NCBI GenBank assembly: GCA_043757205.1 | Contig: JAYVPU010000290.1 | Location: 1 to 14,589 of the forward strand | Source: CANCDA01 sp043757205 | Lineage (GTDB): Bacteria; Pseudomonadota; Gammaproteobacteria; Burkholderiales; Burkholderiaceae_C | Length of the DNA stretch: 14,589 nt | Direction: 5' to 3' | Shown here: positions 4,807-12,846 of the stretch, one piece after another | Numbering within the stretch: position 1 is the stretch's first letter | Layout of the letters: each line of letters starts with the position of its first letter | Made by a program: the position numbers and the translations under genes | The notes under the pieces: generated by a model | Databases searched by the model: none | The model's input: the letters and a program-made list of their open reading frames with translations, nothing else | What the model was told of the DNA's origin: nothing

Positions 4807-5823
4807 TCAGCCCGGAACTGAATGGGCGTAGAGACCACTGTCAGGCATCAGCTCAACCGTGCTCAGCTTGGACAGCAGCCAGCCGCCTACCGCCTCGGGC
4901 AGGGCTTGCACATGGCCGGGCGGCAACCCTGTAGCAAAGCCCACATGCCCGCCTTGGTCGGGTTGCCACAGGGTGACGCAGGGGCCAACCTCCTCGGCAA
5001 GGGGCAGGCTGGAGGCGGGGATGAACGGGTCGTTGCGCGCATTCAAGGCCAACGCGGGAACACGGATGCAGTGCAAATTCGGTTTGGCTGAGGCGCGAGC
5101 CCAGTAATCCTCCGCATTTTTAAAGCCGTGCAGCGGGGCCGTGAAGATGTCGTCAAACGCATGCAAATCACAGGCCGCCTGTAGTGCTCTTGCGTCAAAC
5201 AATTTAGGGTATTGCGCCAGCTTGGCCATAGCTTTGGGCTTCATGGACTGTAGAAACATGCGGGTATAAACCAGCCGATTAAAGCCTTGGCCAATGGCCC
5301 GCCCCCCCGCCACCAAGTCCAACGGGGAACACACACTGGCCACCGCCGATACGACCTTGCCAGCCGCCTCGCCCATTTCGCCCGCCCATCGCATCAGCGC
5401 ATTGCCGCCCAGCGAGATACCAACCACCACGATAGGGCCGCGGTGCATTTTGCGAAAGCGTGCCAGAATCCAGCCGATTTCTTCAAAATCACCCGAGTGG
5501 TAGGCGCGCGGTGCGTGGTTGGTTTCCCCGCTACAGCCCCGGAAATGGGGCACGGCATAGGACATGCCGTTGCGTTGCGCATAGTCGGCGAATGCTTCCG
5601 CGTAGTGGCTACGCGAGGAGCCTTCCAGCCCATGAAACAACACCATCAAGGTATTGTGCTCAGGGCCAGCAAGCCAATCCACGTCGATGAAGTCAGCATC
5701 AGGCGTGGGCCAGCGCTCTCTGCGGTACTGCGGGCGAGGACCGAACACGCGGCGTGAATACAGCGCAGGCCAGATGGTTTGAAGATGACTGCCCGGCAGC
5801 CATAAAGGGGCGACATAGTTCAT
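4807..5823 (-). CDS. Alpha/beta-fold hydrolase, YheT family
   Basis: 338 aa from the ATG at 5823; a TTG at 5832 would add three residues but has no better ribosome site. The N-terminal MNYVAPLWLPGSHLQTIWPA is the hallmark start of the YheT/UPF0017 group ("G(S/G)HLQTI"). The oxyanion-loop motif FHGLEGSS is at 63-70, the nucleophile elbow GISLGG gives Ser137, and Asp265 (NARNDPF) and His293 (GGHVGF) complete a catalytic triad; all three are intact. The substrate is not known for the bacterial family; esterase or lipase activity is expected. No signal peptide is seen, so it is cytoplasmic or peripheral. It precedes the DUF gene by 11 bp and follows the atp operon terminator, so it has its own promoter, near an FNR-like dyad at 5864-5877. 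Confidence 0.88.
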   Translation of the reverse strand: MNYVAPLWLPGSHLQTIWPALYSRRVFGPRPQYRRERWPTPDADFIDVDWLAGPEHNTLMVLFHGLEGSSRSHYAEAFADYAQRNGMSYAVPHFRGCSGETNHAPRAYHSGDFEEIGWILARFRKMHRGPIVVVGISLGGNALMRWAGEMGEAAGKVVSAVASVCSPLDLVAGGRAIGQGFNRLVYTRMFLQSMKPKAMAKLAQYPKLFDARALQAACDLHAFDDIFTAPLHGFKNAEDYWARASAKPNLHCIRVPALALNARNDPFIPASSLPLAEEVGPCVTLWQPDQGGHVGFATGLPPGHVQALPEAVGGWLLSKLSTVELMPDSGLYAHSVPG

Positions 5824-5863
5824 AAAAATCAATCATCCAGTGCAACCCATTCTCCACCAACAA

Positions 5864-5877
5864 TTGACGTCGATCAA
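5864..5877. promoter_or_regulatory. FNR/ANR-like dyad upstream of the hydrolase gene
   Basis: TTGAC-GTCG-ATCAA differs by one base from the FNR consensus TTGAT-N4-ATCAA. It is the only such site noticed in this window and lies 41 bp upstream of the hydrolase start. A possible promoter (TTGATC, 17 bp, GAGAAT at 5854-5849 on the minus strand) overlaps it, so if bound it might repress; that promoter is weak. Confidence 0.45.
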
Positions 5878-6011
5878 GCGCTGTTCGTCAAAGGTTGGGG
5901 GGTATGCTTGTCATTTGGTTTTCATCAGGCGTTTTATGTCGCGCTGGCTGAATGTTTAATTGAAATTGTGGCGGATCGCGAGCTCAACCAGCAGTTGCGC
6001 AAACCCAACGT

Positions 6012-6044
6012 AAAAAGCCCCAGCTCTTTCGAGTGAGGCTTTTT
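6012..6044 (-). terminator. Intrinsic terminator of the atp operon
   Basis: AAAAAGCC (6012-6019) and GGCTTTTT (6037-6044) are perfect 8-bp arms, with a short CTC/GAG inner stem (6024-6026 and 6031-6033). Read on the minus strand the stem ends GGCTTTTTA. It lies 44 bp after the atpC stop codon. Confidence 0.85.
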
Positions 6045-6055
6045 GTGGGATGACG

Positions 6056-6073
6056 TCAGTCCGTGAGGACTGA
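6056..6073. repeat. Short hairpin between atpC and its terminator
   Basis: TCAGTCC and GGACTGA, perfect 7-bp arms, enclose GTGA. It may protect the 3' end of the atp mRNA from exonucleases (inference). It looks like stem II of a hammerhead but lacks that ribozyme's core. Confidence 0.7.
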
Positions 6074-6088
6074 GCTTCATGGCTGTAT

Positions 6089-6505
6089 TTAACGCTTCTG
6101 GCGGTACTTGCGCAGGGCCGAGAGTTGAGCCGCGAAAATCGCCAACTCAGACTGGGCCTTGGCCAGATCAATTTCGCTTTTGGCGTTCTTGACGGCTTCT
6201 TGCGCAGCCAAGCGCGCTGCGTTGGCCTTCTCTTCGTCCAGATCCTTGCCGCGAATGGCGGTGTCGGTGAGAACGGTCACGCAATCCGGTTGCACTTCAA
6301 GAATACCGCCAGCGACGAAGATGAATTCTTCGCTGCCGTCGGCCTTTTCAATGCGCACCGAGCCCGACTTGATGCGGGAGATCAGCGGTGTGTGGCGTGG
6401 GTAAATGCCCAACTCGCCCGCTTCACCGGGCAAGGCGACAAAACGCGCTTCGCCCGAGAAGATGGACTCTTCGGCACTGACCACATCAACATGGATGGTT
6501 TTCAT
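6089..6505 (-). CDS. atpC: F1Fo ATP synthase epsilon subunit
   Basis: 138 aa, the normal length of proteobacterial epsilon. It begins MKTIHVDVVSAEESIFSGEA and carries the N-terminal beta-barrel motif LGIYPRHTPLISRIKSG (about 33-49), which contacts gamma and the c ring. The C-terminal helical hairpin (about 88-138, from LDEEKANAARLAAQEA to LSALRKYRQKR) is the regulatory arm that inhibits ATP hydrolysis. A clear AGGAAAA ribosome site stands before the ATG. It is the last gene of the atp operon, 27 bp after atpD, and is followed by a hairpin and an intrinsic terminator. The gene is intact. Confidence 0.97.
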   Translation of the reverse strand: MKTIHVDVVSAEESIFSGEARFVALPGEAGELGIYPRHTPLISRIKSGSVRIEKADGSEEFIFVAGGILEVQPDCVTVLTDTAIRGKDLDEEKANAARLAAQEAVKNAKSEIDLAKAQSELAIFAAQLSALRKYRQKR

Positions 6506-6532
6506 GGTTTTCCTATTCTGTGAAGTACAGAA

Positions 6533-7936
6533 TTAGACTTTCTTGGCCTTCTCGAAAGCCTCGTCAATGGTGCCGACCATGTAGAAGGCCTGCTCGGGCA
6601 GATGATCGCACTCGCCCGCTACGATCATCTTGAAGCCGCGAATGGTCTCGGCCAGCGTCACGTATTTACCGGGGGAGCCGGTGAACACTTCAGCCACGTG
6701 GAAAGGCTGGGACAGGAAGCGCTGGATCTTGCGGGCACGCGCCACAGCCAGTTTGTCTTCCGGTGCCAACTCGTCCATGCCCAAAATCGCAATGATGTCG
6801 CGCAGCTCTTTGTAGCGCTGCAAGGTGCCTTGCACAGCACGTGCGGTTTCGTAGTGGTCAGCACCCACAACCAGCGGATCCAACTGACGACTGGTGGAGT
6901 CCAGTGGATCCACCGCAGGGTAGATACCCAGCGAAGCGATGTCACGGCTCAGCACCACGGTGGAATCCAGGTGGGCGAAGGTGGTAGCAGGGCTGGGGTC
7001 GGTCAAGTCATCGGCAGGCACGTACACGGCCTGGATGGATGTGATGGAGCCGGTCTTGGTCGAGGTGATGCGCTCTTGCAAGCGACCCATCTCTTCGGCC
7101 AAGGTTGGCTGGTAACCCACGGCGGAAGGCATACGACCCAACAGGGCAGACACTTCGGTGCCGGCCAGGGTGTAGCGGTAGATGTTGTCCACAAAGAACA
7201 GCACGTCTTTGCCTTCGTCTCGGAAGGACTCGGCGATGGTCAGACCGGTCAGGGCCACACGCAGACGGTTGCCTGGGGGCTCGTTCATCTGGCCGTACAC
7301 CATGGCCACTTTGGACTCTTCGAGGTTCTCAAGGTTCACCACGCCGGAGTCGGCCATCTCGTGATAGAAGTCGTTACCTTCACGGGTACGCTCACCCACA
7401 CCAGCGAACACGGACAAGCCGCTGTGCGCCTTTGCGATGTTGTTGATGAGTTCCATCATGTTCACGGTCTTGCCCACACCGGCACCACCGAACAGGCCCA
7501 CCTTGCCGCCTTTGGCGAAGGGGCAAACCAGGTCAATCACTTTGATGCCGGTTTCCAGCAGTTCTTGTGACGGGCTCAGCTCGTCATAGGTGGGGGCTTT
7601 GCGGTGAATGGAGGCGGTTTTCGTGCTGGCAACCGGGCCTCGCTCGTCAATCGGCGCGCCCAGCACGTCCATGATGCGGCCCAATGTGGCTTTGCCGACC
7701 GGCACCATGATGGGGTTGGCGGTGTTTTGCACCATCATGCCGCGACGCAGGCCGTCAGAAGAACCCAGCGCAATGGTACGGACAATGCCGTCACCCATTT
7801 GCTGCTGCACTTCAAGGGTCAGCGTGGAGCCGTCCATTTTGAGCGCGTCATAAATTTTAGGCATCTGGTCACGTGGAAATTCTACGTCCACCACCGCGCC
7901 GATACACTGAACAATCTTGCCTTGGAATTGAGCCAT
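6533..7936 (-). CDS. atpD: F1Fo ATP synthase beta subunit (catalytic)
   Basis: 467 aa from the ATG at 7936. An in-frame TTG at 7948 would add MEQK, but the GGAG ribosome site lies inside that extension, 6 nt before the ATG, which decides for the shorter form. The catalytic site is complete: P-loop GGAGVGKT (150-157, Lys156 and Thr157), catalytic Glu182 in GERTREGND, Walker B FFVD with Asp250. The DELSEED-type torque loop is DELAPED at 388-394, with the usual variation. The protein converts ADP and phosphate to ATP with the alpha subunits in the F1 head. The coding strand is free of stops and shows no indel relative to what I know of the family. It follows atpG after a hairpin-containing 50-bp gap. 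Confidence 0.99.
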   Translation of the reverse strand: MAQFQGKIVQCIGAVVDVEFPRDQMPKIYDALKMDGSTLTLEVQQQMGDGIVRTIALGSSDGLRRGMMVQNTANPIMVPVGKATLGRIMDVLGAPIDERGPVASTKTASIHRKAPTYDELSPSQELLETGIKVIDLVCPFAKGGKVGLFGGAGVGKTVNMMELINNIAKAHSGLSVFAGVGERTREGNDFYHEMADSGVVNLENLEESKVAMVYGQMNEPPGNRLRVALTGLTIAESFRDEGKDVLFFVDNIYRYTLAGTEVSALLGRMPSAVGYQPTLAEEMGRLQERITSTKTGSITSIQAVYVPADDLTDPSPATTFAHLDSTVVLSRDIASLGIYPAVDPLDSTSRQLDPLVVGADHYETARAVQGTLQRYKELRDIIAILGMDELAPEDKLAVARARKIQRFLSQPFHVAEVFTGSPGKYVTLAETIRGFKMIVAGECDHLPEQAFYMVGTIDEAFEKAKKV

Positions 7937-7972
7937 TTTTTGCTCCAAAAATAAATACGTTTAAATCGTCGC

Positions 7973-7992
7973 GTGTGACTGGAAGGTCACAC
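7973..7992 (-). repeat. Hairpin at the atpG stop codon
   Basis: GTGTGAC (7973-7979) and GTCACAC (7986-7992) are perfect 7-bp arms around a 6-nt loop, and the atpG TGA lies within the stem. It is followed on the mRNA by an AU-rich leader and the atpD ribosome site. It may set the stability or coupling of the atpG-atpD junction. Confidence 0.65.
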
Positions 7993-8865
7993 CGCTGCTG
8001 CACCGGCGACGATTTCCGAAAGTTCTTTCGTGATCGCTGCTTGACGCGTTTTGTTGTAGATGAGCTTGAGCTCGCCAATCACGCTGCCTGCGTTGTCGGT
8101 GGCCGATTTCATGGCCACCATACGGGCCGACTGCTCAGACGCCATGTTTTCAGCCACGGCCTGATAGACCAGTGCTTCCACATAACGAATCAACAAGTCG
8201 TCGATGACGGACTGTGCATCGGGCTCGTAGATGTAATCCCAGCCGTGTTGCGGGCCACTGGCCAGCGCTTCGGCTTGCATCTTCGCCGCCGACAAAGGCA
8301 ACAACTGCTCAACCACGGGCTCCTGCTTCATCGTGTTGATGAAACGGGTGTAGCACAGGTACACAGCGTTGATCTCGCCTTTGGCATAAGCATCGAGCAA
8401 GACCTTGACCGGGCCGATCAGCTTTTCCAGATGCGGGGTGTCGCCCAGTTGGGTCGCATGCGACACCACCTTGGCACCGACGCGGGTCAAAAAGCCCAGG
8501 CCCTTGTTGCCAATCGCCACCGCCTGCGTGCTGACGCCTGCGGCTTGCAGATCGCGCAGCTTGGTGGTGACACCGCGCAGCACGTTGGTGTTCATGCCGC
8601 CGCACAAGCCCTTGTCCGTCGTCACCACAATCATGCCCGTGGACTTGACGTCGTTGGACTTCATGAAGGCGTGCACGTACTCAGGGTTGGCTTGGCCCAA
8701 GTTGGCTGCGATGTTGCGGATCTTCTCGCAATAGGGACGGGCACCGCGCATGCGCTCCTGCGCCTTGCGCATTTTGCTGGCGGCCACCATCTCCATGGCT
8801 TTGGTGATCTTCTTGGTGTTTTCCACCGATTTGATCTTGCCGCGTATTTCCTTACCTGCTGCCAT
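7987..8865 (-). CDS. atpG: F1Fo ATP synthase gamma subunit (rotor shaft)
   Basis: 292 aa, usual for betaproteobacteria. It begins MAAGKEIRGKIKSVENTKKI and continues with KAMEMVAASKMRKAQ, the N-terminal coiled-coil helix that sits in the alpha-beta core. The central Rossmann-like region has TTDKGLCGGMN. The C-terminal helix holds the family signature SEQSARMVAMKSATDNAG, LIYNKTRQAAITKELSEIV, which ends in the shaft. A strong AGGAG site precedes the ATG. The gene lies 26 bp after atpA and before atpD in normal order. It is complete, with no unusual residues noted. Confidence 0.98.
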   Translation of the reverse strand: MAAGKEIRGKIKSVENTKKITKAMEMVAASKMRKAQERMRGARPYCEKIRNIAANLGQANPEYVHAFMKSNDVKSTGMIVVTTDKGLCGGMNTNVLRGVTTKLRDLQAAGVSTQAVAIGNKGLGFLTRVGAKVVSHATQLGDTPHLEKLIGPVKVLLDAYAKGEINAVYLCYTRFINTMKQEPVVEQLLPLSAAKMQAEALASGPQHGWDYIYEPDAQSVIDDLLIRYVEALVYQAVAENMASEQSARMVAMKSATDNAGSVIGELKLIYNKTRQAAITKELSEIVAGAAAV

Positions 8866-8891
8866 AGTGGCTCCTGTCTAGGTAGGAAAAA

Positions 8892-10445
8892 TCAAGCAAA
8901 CGACTTTTTGAACGCGGTCGCTGCAGCTGTCAATTCAGCCTCAGCATCCTTGTCCATGGCCTTGGCTGCTTCCAGCTTGGCCAACAGGGGCGCGTGCTTG
9001 TCTTTGAGGTAAGCGTGCAGACCGTGCTCGAAAGCCAGAACCTTCTTGACTTCGATGTCGTCCATGAAGCCTTTGTTCACGGCAAACAAGGTCGAGGCCA
9101 TCAAGCTGATGGTCAGCGGGCTGTACTGCGCCTGCTTGAGCAACTCGGTCACGCGGGCACCGCGGTCCAACTGCTTGCGGGTGGCTTCGTCCAGGTCAGA
9201 AGCGAACTGCGCGAACGCAGCCAACTCACGGTACTGGGCCAGGTCGGTACGGATACCGCCAGACAAGTTCTTCACCAGTTTGGTCTGTGCAGCGCCACCT
9301 ACGCGGGACACCGAGATACCGGCGTTAATCGCGGGGCGGATACCGGCGTTGAACAGCGAGGTCTCCAAGAAGATCTGACCGTCGGTGATGGAAATCACGT
9401 TGGTGGGCACGAAGGCAGACACGTCACCGGCTTGCGTTTCAATGATGGGCAGTGCCGTCAATGAACCCGTTTTGCCTTTGACGGCACCTTTGGTGAAGTC
9501 TTCAACATACTTCTCGTTCACGCGTGCGGCGCGCTCCAGCAGACGGCTGTGGAGATAGAACACGTCGCCAGGGTAGGCTTCGCGGCCTGGTGGGCGACGC
9601 AACAGCAGCGACACCTGACGGTAAGCCACAGCTTGCTTGGACAGGTCGTCATACACGATCAATGCGTCTTCGCCGCGGTCACGGAAGTACTCACCCATGG
9701 TGCAGCCCGAGTAGGCGCTGACGTACTGCATGGCAGCGGATTCAGAGGCGGTAGCCGCCACAACGATGGTGTACTCCATCGCACCAGCTTGCTCCAGCGC
9801 GCGCACCACGTTTTTGACGGAAGAGGCTTTTTGGCCAATCGCGACGTAAACGCAGGTCATGTTCTGACCTTTTTGGTTGATGATCGCGTCAATCGCCACA
9901 GCGGTTTTGCCGGTCTGGCGGTCGCCAATGATCAGCTCGCGCTGGCCACGGCCCACGGGCACCATGGAGTCGATGGACTTCAAGCCAGTCTGCATGGGCT
10001 GATCGACCGATTTACGGGCGATCACGCCGGGTGCGACCTTCTCAATCACGTCGGTCATCTTGGCATTGATTGGGCCTTTGCCGTCAATGGGCTGACCTAG
10101 AGCGTTGACCACGCGGCCTTTGAGCTCAGGGCCCACGGGCACTTCCAGAATACGACCCGTGCACTTGACGGTGTCGCCTTCGGAGATGTGCTCGTAAGCA
10201 CCCAAAATCACGGCGCCAACTGAGTCGCGCTCAAGGTTCAGTGCCAAGCCGTAGCTGGGCTGACCTTCAGCGTCGGCAGGGAATTCCAGCATCTCGCCCT
10301 GCATCACGTCCGACAGGCCGTGAATGCGGCAAATGCCGTCGGTCACGGAGACGACCGTACCCTGGTTGCGGATGTTGGCATTGGCGGACAGGCCTTCAAT
10401 GCGGCTCTTGATCAATTCAGAGATTTCTGCGGGATTGAGTTGCAT
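8892..10445 (-). CDS. atpA: F1Fo ATP synthase alpha subunit
   Basis: 517 aa, close to the usual 513. The non-catalytic nucleotide site has P-loop GDRQTGKT (174-181) and the Asp pair in ALIVYDDLSKQA (261-272). Arg381 in SVSRVGGAAQ is the arginine finger that reaches into the catalytic site of beta. The DIFLET-like segment (QIFLETSLFNAGIRPAIN) and RRPPGREAYPGDVFYLHSRL match the family closely. The N-terminal 25 residues (MQLNPAEISELIKSRIEGLS) contact the delta subunit. An AAGGAAAG ribosome site stands before the ATG. It is between atpH (47 bp upstream) and atpG (26 bp downstream). Intact. Confidence 0.99.
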   Translation of the reverse strand: MQLNPAEISELIKSRIEGLSANANIRNQGTVVSVTDGICRIHGLSDVMQGEMLEFPADAEGQPSYGLALNLERDSVGAVILGAYEHISEGDTVKCTGRILEVPVGPELKGRVVNALGQPIDGKGPINAKMTDVIEKVAPGVIARKSVDQPMQTGLKSIDSMVPVGRGQRELIIGDRQTGKTAVAIDAIINQKGQNMTCVYVAIGQKASSVKNVVRALEQAGAMEYTIVVAATASESAAMQYVSAYSGCTMGEYFRDRGEDALIVYDDLSKQAVAYRQVSLLLRRPPGREAYPGDVFYLHSRLLERAARVNEKYVEDFTKGAVKGKTGSLTALPIIETQAGDVSAFVPTNVISITDGQIFLETSLFNAGIRPAINAGISVSRVGGAAQTKLVKNLSGGIRTDLAQYRELAAFAQFASDLDEATRKQLDRGARVTELLKQAQYSPLTISLMASTLFAVNKGFMDDIEVKKVLAFEHGLHAYLKDKHAPLLAKLEAAKAMDKDAEAELTAAATAFKKSFA

Positions 10446-10492
10446 GGCTCTTTCCTTCTTTCGTTAATTGGGCAGACGGCTGGGCTTGCGCC

Positions 10493-11023
10493 TCAGGCCG
10501 TCAATGCCACTTTCATTTGTTCCAGACGGGCTTTGACGGATGTGTCAAGAACCTCATCACCCACGACGACACGAATGCCACCAATCAAATCAGCTTGCAA
10601 TTCGACGGATACATTGAGTTTGCGTGCGAAGCGCTTTTCCAGCGTCACGGCCAATTCGGCCAGCGCAGCAGGGTCAATCGCAAACGCGCTGTAGACCACC
10701 GCGTCAGCAGAGCCGCTTTGCGCATTTTTCAGCGCGCGAAACTGCTCAGCAATCTCAGGCAAAGCATTCAAGCGACCGTTCTCAATCACCGTGCGCAAGA
10801 AGTTTTTTGCCATCTCAGGCAAGGCAACTTTGCTCACACCGGCAATCACATCGAACACTTGCGTGGCTGTAACGTTGGGGTTTTCAGCGAACTGTTGCAG
10901 TTGCGAGTTGCTCGCAATGGCTTGCAGTGCCTCAACCCAGGCAGCCGCACCGTTCAAGTCGGAGACTGAAGCCTTGAACAAGGCCTCAGCGTAAGGGCGG
11001 GCAATGGTGGCGAGTTCGGCCAT
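10493..11023 (-). CDS. atpH: F1Fo ATP synthase delta subunit
   Basis: 176 aa, typical length. It starts MAELATIARPYAEALFKAS, the conserved N-terminal start of delta (OSCP-like), with an N-terminal helical bundle that binds the alpha N-termini on top of F1. The C-terminal part shows the family signature KLNVSVELQADLIGGIRVVV, GDEVLDTSVKARLEQMK (about 137-172), which binds the b stalk. The ATG follows a GAGGA ribosome site and lies 10 bp after the atpF stop, so the two are tightly coupled. It is the stator link between F1 and the b dimer. No anomaly seen. Confidence 0.96.
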   Translation of the reverse strand: MAELATIARPYAEALFKASVSDLNGAAAWVEALQAIASNSQLQQFAENPNVTATQVFDVIAGVSKVALPEMAKNFLRTVIENGRLNALPEIAEQFRALKNAQSGSADAVVYSAFAIDPAALAELAVTLEKRFARKLNVSVELQADLIGGIRVVVGDEVLDTSVKARLEQMKVALTA

Positions 11024-11033
11024 GGTTGTCCTC

Positions 11034-11504
11034 TTACAGCTCAGTCTTCAAGCGACCCAGCAGATCAGCATGAACAGTGGCGTTGACTTCCTTGCGGAGA
11101 ATCTGCTCTGCACCTTTGACTGCCAGTGCAGCGACCTGCTCGCGCAGTGCCTCACGTGCCTTGACGGTTTGCTGATCGGCTTCGGCCTTGGCCGCTGCAA
11201 TGATCTTGTTGCCTTCTTCCGTGGCTTTGGCCTTGGCTTCTTCCACCAGGGCTTGGCCACGTCGTTCAGCATCAGCCAGACGCGCGGTGGACTCGGTGCG
11301 TGACTTGGCCAGCTCTGCCTCTACCCGCTGATTGGCGGATGAAAGTTCAGACTTGGCTTTGTCAGCAGCGGCGAGGCCGTCGGCAATTTTGCCAGCGCGC
11401 TCATCCAGTGCCTTCGCAATGGGGGGCCACACGAATTTCATCGTGAACAGCACCAGCAATGCGAAGACGATGGCTTGCGCAATCAGTGTTCCATTAATGC
11501 TCAC
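11034..11504 (-). CDS. atpF: F1Fo ATP synthase b subunit (peripheral stalk)
   Basis: 156 aa from a GTG start at 11504, chosen because a GGGAG site sits 7 nt upstream and the N-terminus MSINGTLIAQAIVFALLVLF fits the family. Residues 6-26 form the single membrane anchor, then FVWPPIAKALDERAGKIADG opens a long Ala/Glu/Lys-rich coiled coil (about 33-140) that dimerises and holds delta and alpha. Length equals the E. coli b subunit. The gene follows atpE by 61 bp and precedes atpH by 10 bp. The GTG start may lower translation relative to the c subunit. Confidence 0.96.
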   Translation of the reverse strand: MSINGTLIAQAIVFALLVLFTMKFVWPPIAKALDERAGKIADGLAAADKAKSELSSANQRVEAELAKSRTESTARLADAERRGQALVEEAKAKATEEGNKIIAAAKAEADQQTVKAREALREQVAALAVKGAEQILRKEVNATVHADLLGRLKTEL

Positions 11505-11565
11505 AGTAAATCTCCCATAGTGTAGGTTTCATGGGGGTATCAAGCCCGGGTGTTGCAAGCAAGGC

Positions 11566-11829
11566 TTACTTGACCAGACGTGCGATTTGCGAGAGGAATG
11601 GGTTGGCTGTGGTGAACCACAGGGCAATGCCGGTGCCGATGATGAACGAAGCGTCAATCAGGCCCACCAGCAAAAACATTTTGGTCTGCAACTCGCCCAT
11701 CAGCTCAGGCTGGCGGGCAGCGGCTTCAAGAAACTTGCTGCCCATGATGCCGATGCCGATACAGGCACCCATAGCGCCCAAACCAATGATCAAACCAGCG
11801 GCGAGAGCAACAAAACCAATGACTTCCAT
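11566..11829 (-). CDS. atpE: F1Fo ATP synthase c subunit (rotor ring)
   Basis: 87 aa, two membrane helices. Helix 1 (about 5-33) has the Gly/Ala packing pattern GLGAMGACIGIGIMG; the polar loop is ARQPE (38-42); helix 2 (51-74) holds Asp59 in GLIDASF, the ion-binding carboxylate. Asp, and no Na-binding signature noted, points to a proton ring. A strong AAGGAG site lies before the ATG. The 119-bp gap to atpB is U-rich in the mRNA and likely boosts translation, which suits a subunit needed in about ten copies. Confidence 0.98.
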   Translation of the reverse strand: MEVIGFVALAAGLIIGLGAMGACIGIGIMGSKFLEAAARQPELMGELQTKMFLLVGLIDASFIIGTGIALWFTTANPFLSQIARLVK

Positions 11830-11948
11830 GATGACTCCTTAAGAAACTAAAAACTGAAAATTAAAAATAAAACCAAACCAAACTAATCAAGCTAACCAAC
11901 ATACCAAACCAGAAACTAAGAAATTCTCCCCGGAGCCGACGCCTAAAA
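11830..11948 (-). promoter_or_regulatory. U-rich leader between atpB and atpE, likely translational enhancer
   Basis: In an operon with otherwise small gaps this is 119 nt long. On the mRNA strand about 80 nt before atpE consist almost only of U, A and G (runs such as GGTTTGGTTTTATTTTTAATT). A small CTCC/GGAG hairpin (11926-11935) lies near the atpB end. In E. coli the atpB-atpE region is a known translational enhancer; here the same role is inferred from place and composition. I see no good internal promoter. Confidence 0.6.
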
Positions 11949-12833
11949 TCAGTGCGCGTCGTGCGCCTGCCCGATGTACACCAGGGTCAACATCATGAAC
12001 ACAAATGCCTGCAGGACAATGATCAGAATGTGGAACACGGCCCAGGCCCAGCCAGCGACCACGTGCAACACCAGCAGCGCCAGGCTGCCCGGATCGAACG
12101 ACAGCGCCCAGGCACCGCCCAGCAACGCGATCAGCATGAACAGCAGCTCGCCCGCATACATGTTGCCAAACAGCCGCATGCCGTGGGACACGGTCTTGGC
12201 CACGAATTCCATCATTTGCATGGCAAAGTTGGCCACGCCAAGCAACAAGGCAAAGACCGGATTTTTGCTGGTGCCAAACGGTGCCGTGACCAACTCATGC
12301 GACCAGCCGCCGATGCCCTTGATCTTGACGTTGTAAATCAGGCAGATGACCAGCACTGAGACGGAAAGCCCCATGGTGACTGACAGATCGGCCGTAGGCA
12401 CAATTCGCAGGTAGGCGTGGTGCGGGTCGCCCCCCGCAGCACCGTAGATTTTTTCCCAAATCAAAGGCAAAAAGTCCAGCGGCAGCAAGTCCATCGCGTT
12501 GAGGAGAATGATCCAGACAAACACAACCAGCGCCAGCGGCGCGACCATTTTGCGGCTGGTGGCGTTGTGGACAATGGATTTGGCCTGGGCATCGACCATT
12601 TCAATCAAGATCTCAACGGCTGCCTGAAACCGGCCCGGCACGCCCGAAGTGGCTTTTCGCGCTGCTTGCCACAGGAAGAAACAGCCGAGCACGCCCAAGA
12701 CGACCGAGAAGATGATGGAATCAATGTTGAAAACGGAGAAATCGACGATTTCCGTTTGCGGCTTGTTTTGCCAATGCGTCAGGTGGTGAACAATATAGTC
12801 ACTGCTGGAGGGAGCGGTTGCTTCTGCGGCCAT
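11949..12833 (-). CDS. atpB: F1Fo ATP synthase a subunit (proton channel)
   Basis: 294 aa, somewhat longer than E. coli (271), as is usual in betaproteobacteria. Several membrane helices are clear (about 38-57, 97-115, 148-168, 192-212, 226-246, 250-290). The essential arginine is Arg220 in SHGMRLFGNMYAGE (216-229), equal to E. coli Arg210, and it faces Asp59 of the c ring. LLNAMDLLPLD (110-120) and the final FVFMMLTLVYIGQAHDAH are also family traits. The ATG lies 13 bp after atpI; its ribosome site (AAGAG) is weak. Intact. Confidence 0.98.
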   Translation of the reverse strand: MAAEATAPSSSDYIVHHLTHWQNKPQTEIVDFSVFNIDSIIFSVVLGVLGCFFLWQAARKATSGVPGRFQAAVEILIEMVDAQAKSIVHNATSRKMVAPLALVVFVWIILLNAMDLLPLDFLPLIWEKIYGAAGGDPHHAYLRIVPTADLSVTMGLSVSVLVICLIYNVKIKGIGGWSHELVTAPFGTSKNPVFALLLGVANFAMQMMEFVAKTVSHGMRLFGNMYAGELLFMLIALLGGAWALSFDPGSLALLVLHVVAGWAWAVFHILIIVLQAFVFMMLTLVYIGQAHDAH

Positions 12834-12846
12834 TGTTCTTAACTCT

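Noticed and set aside
6056..6073. Stem-loop with GTCC-GTGA-GGAC, identical to the classical hammerhead ribozyme stem II.
   Set aside because: The catalytic core is missing: no CTGATGA before it and no GAAA after it on the same strand, nor a matching cleavage arm. It is a plain hairpin behind atpC.
6602..7570. Long plus-strand open frame opposite atpD (also 7873-9012 opposite atpG and atpA).
   Set aside because: These are antisense shadows of GC-rich, highly conserved atp genes, rich in His, Gln and Val, and lack ribosome sites.
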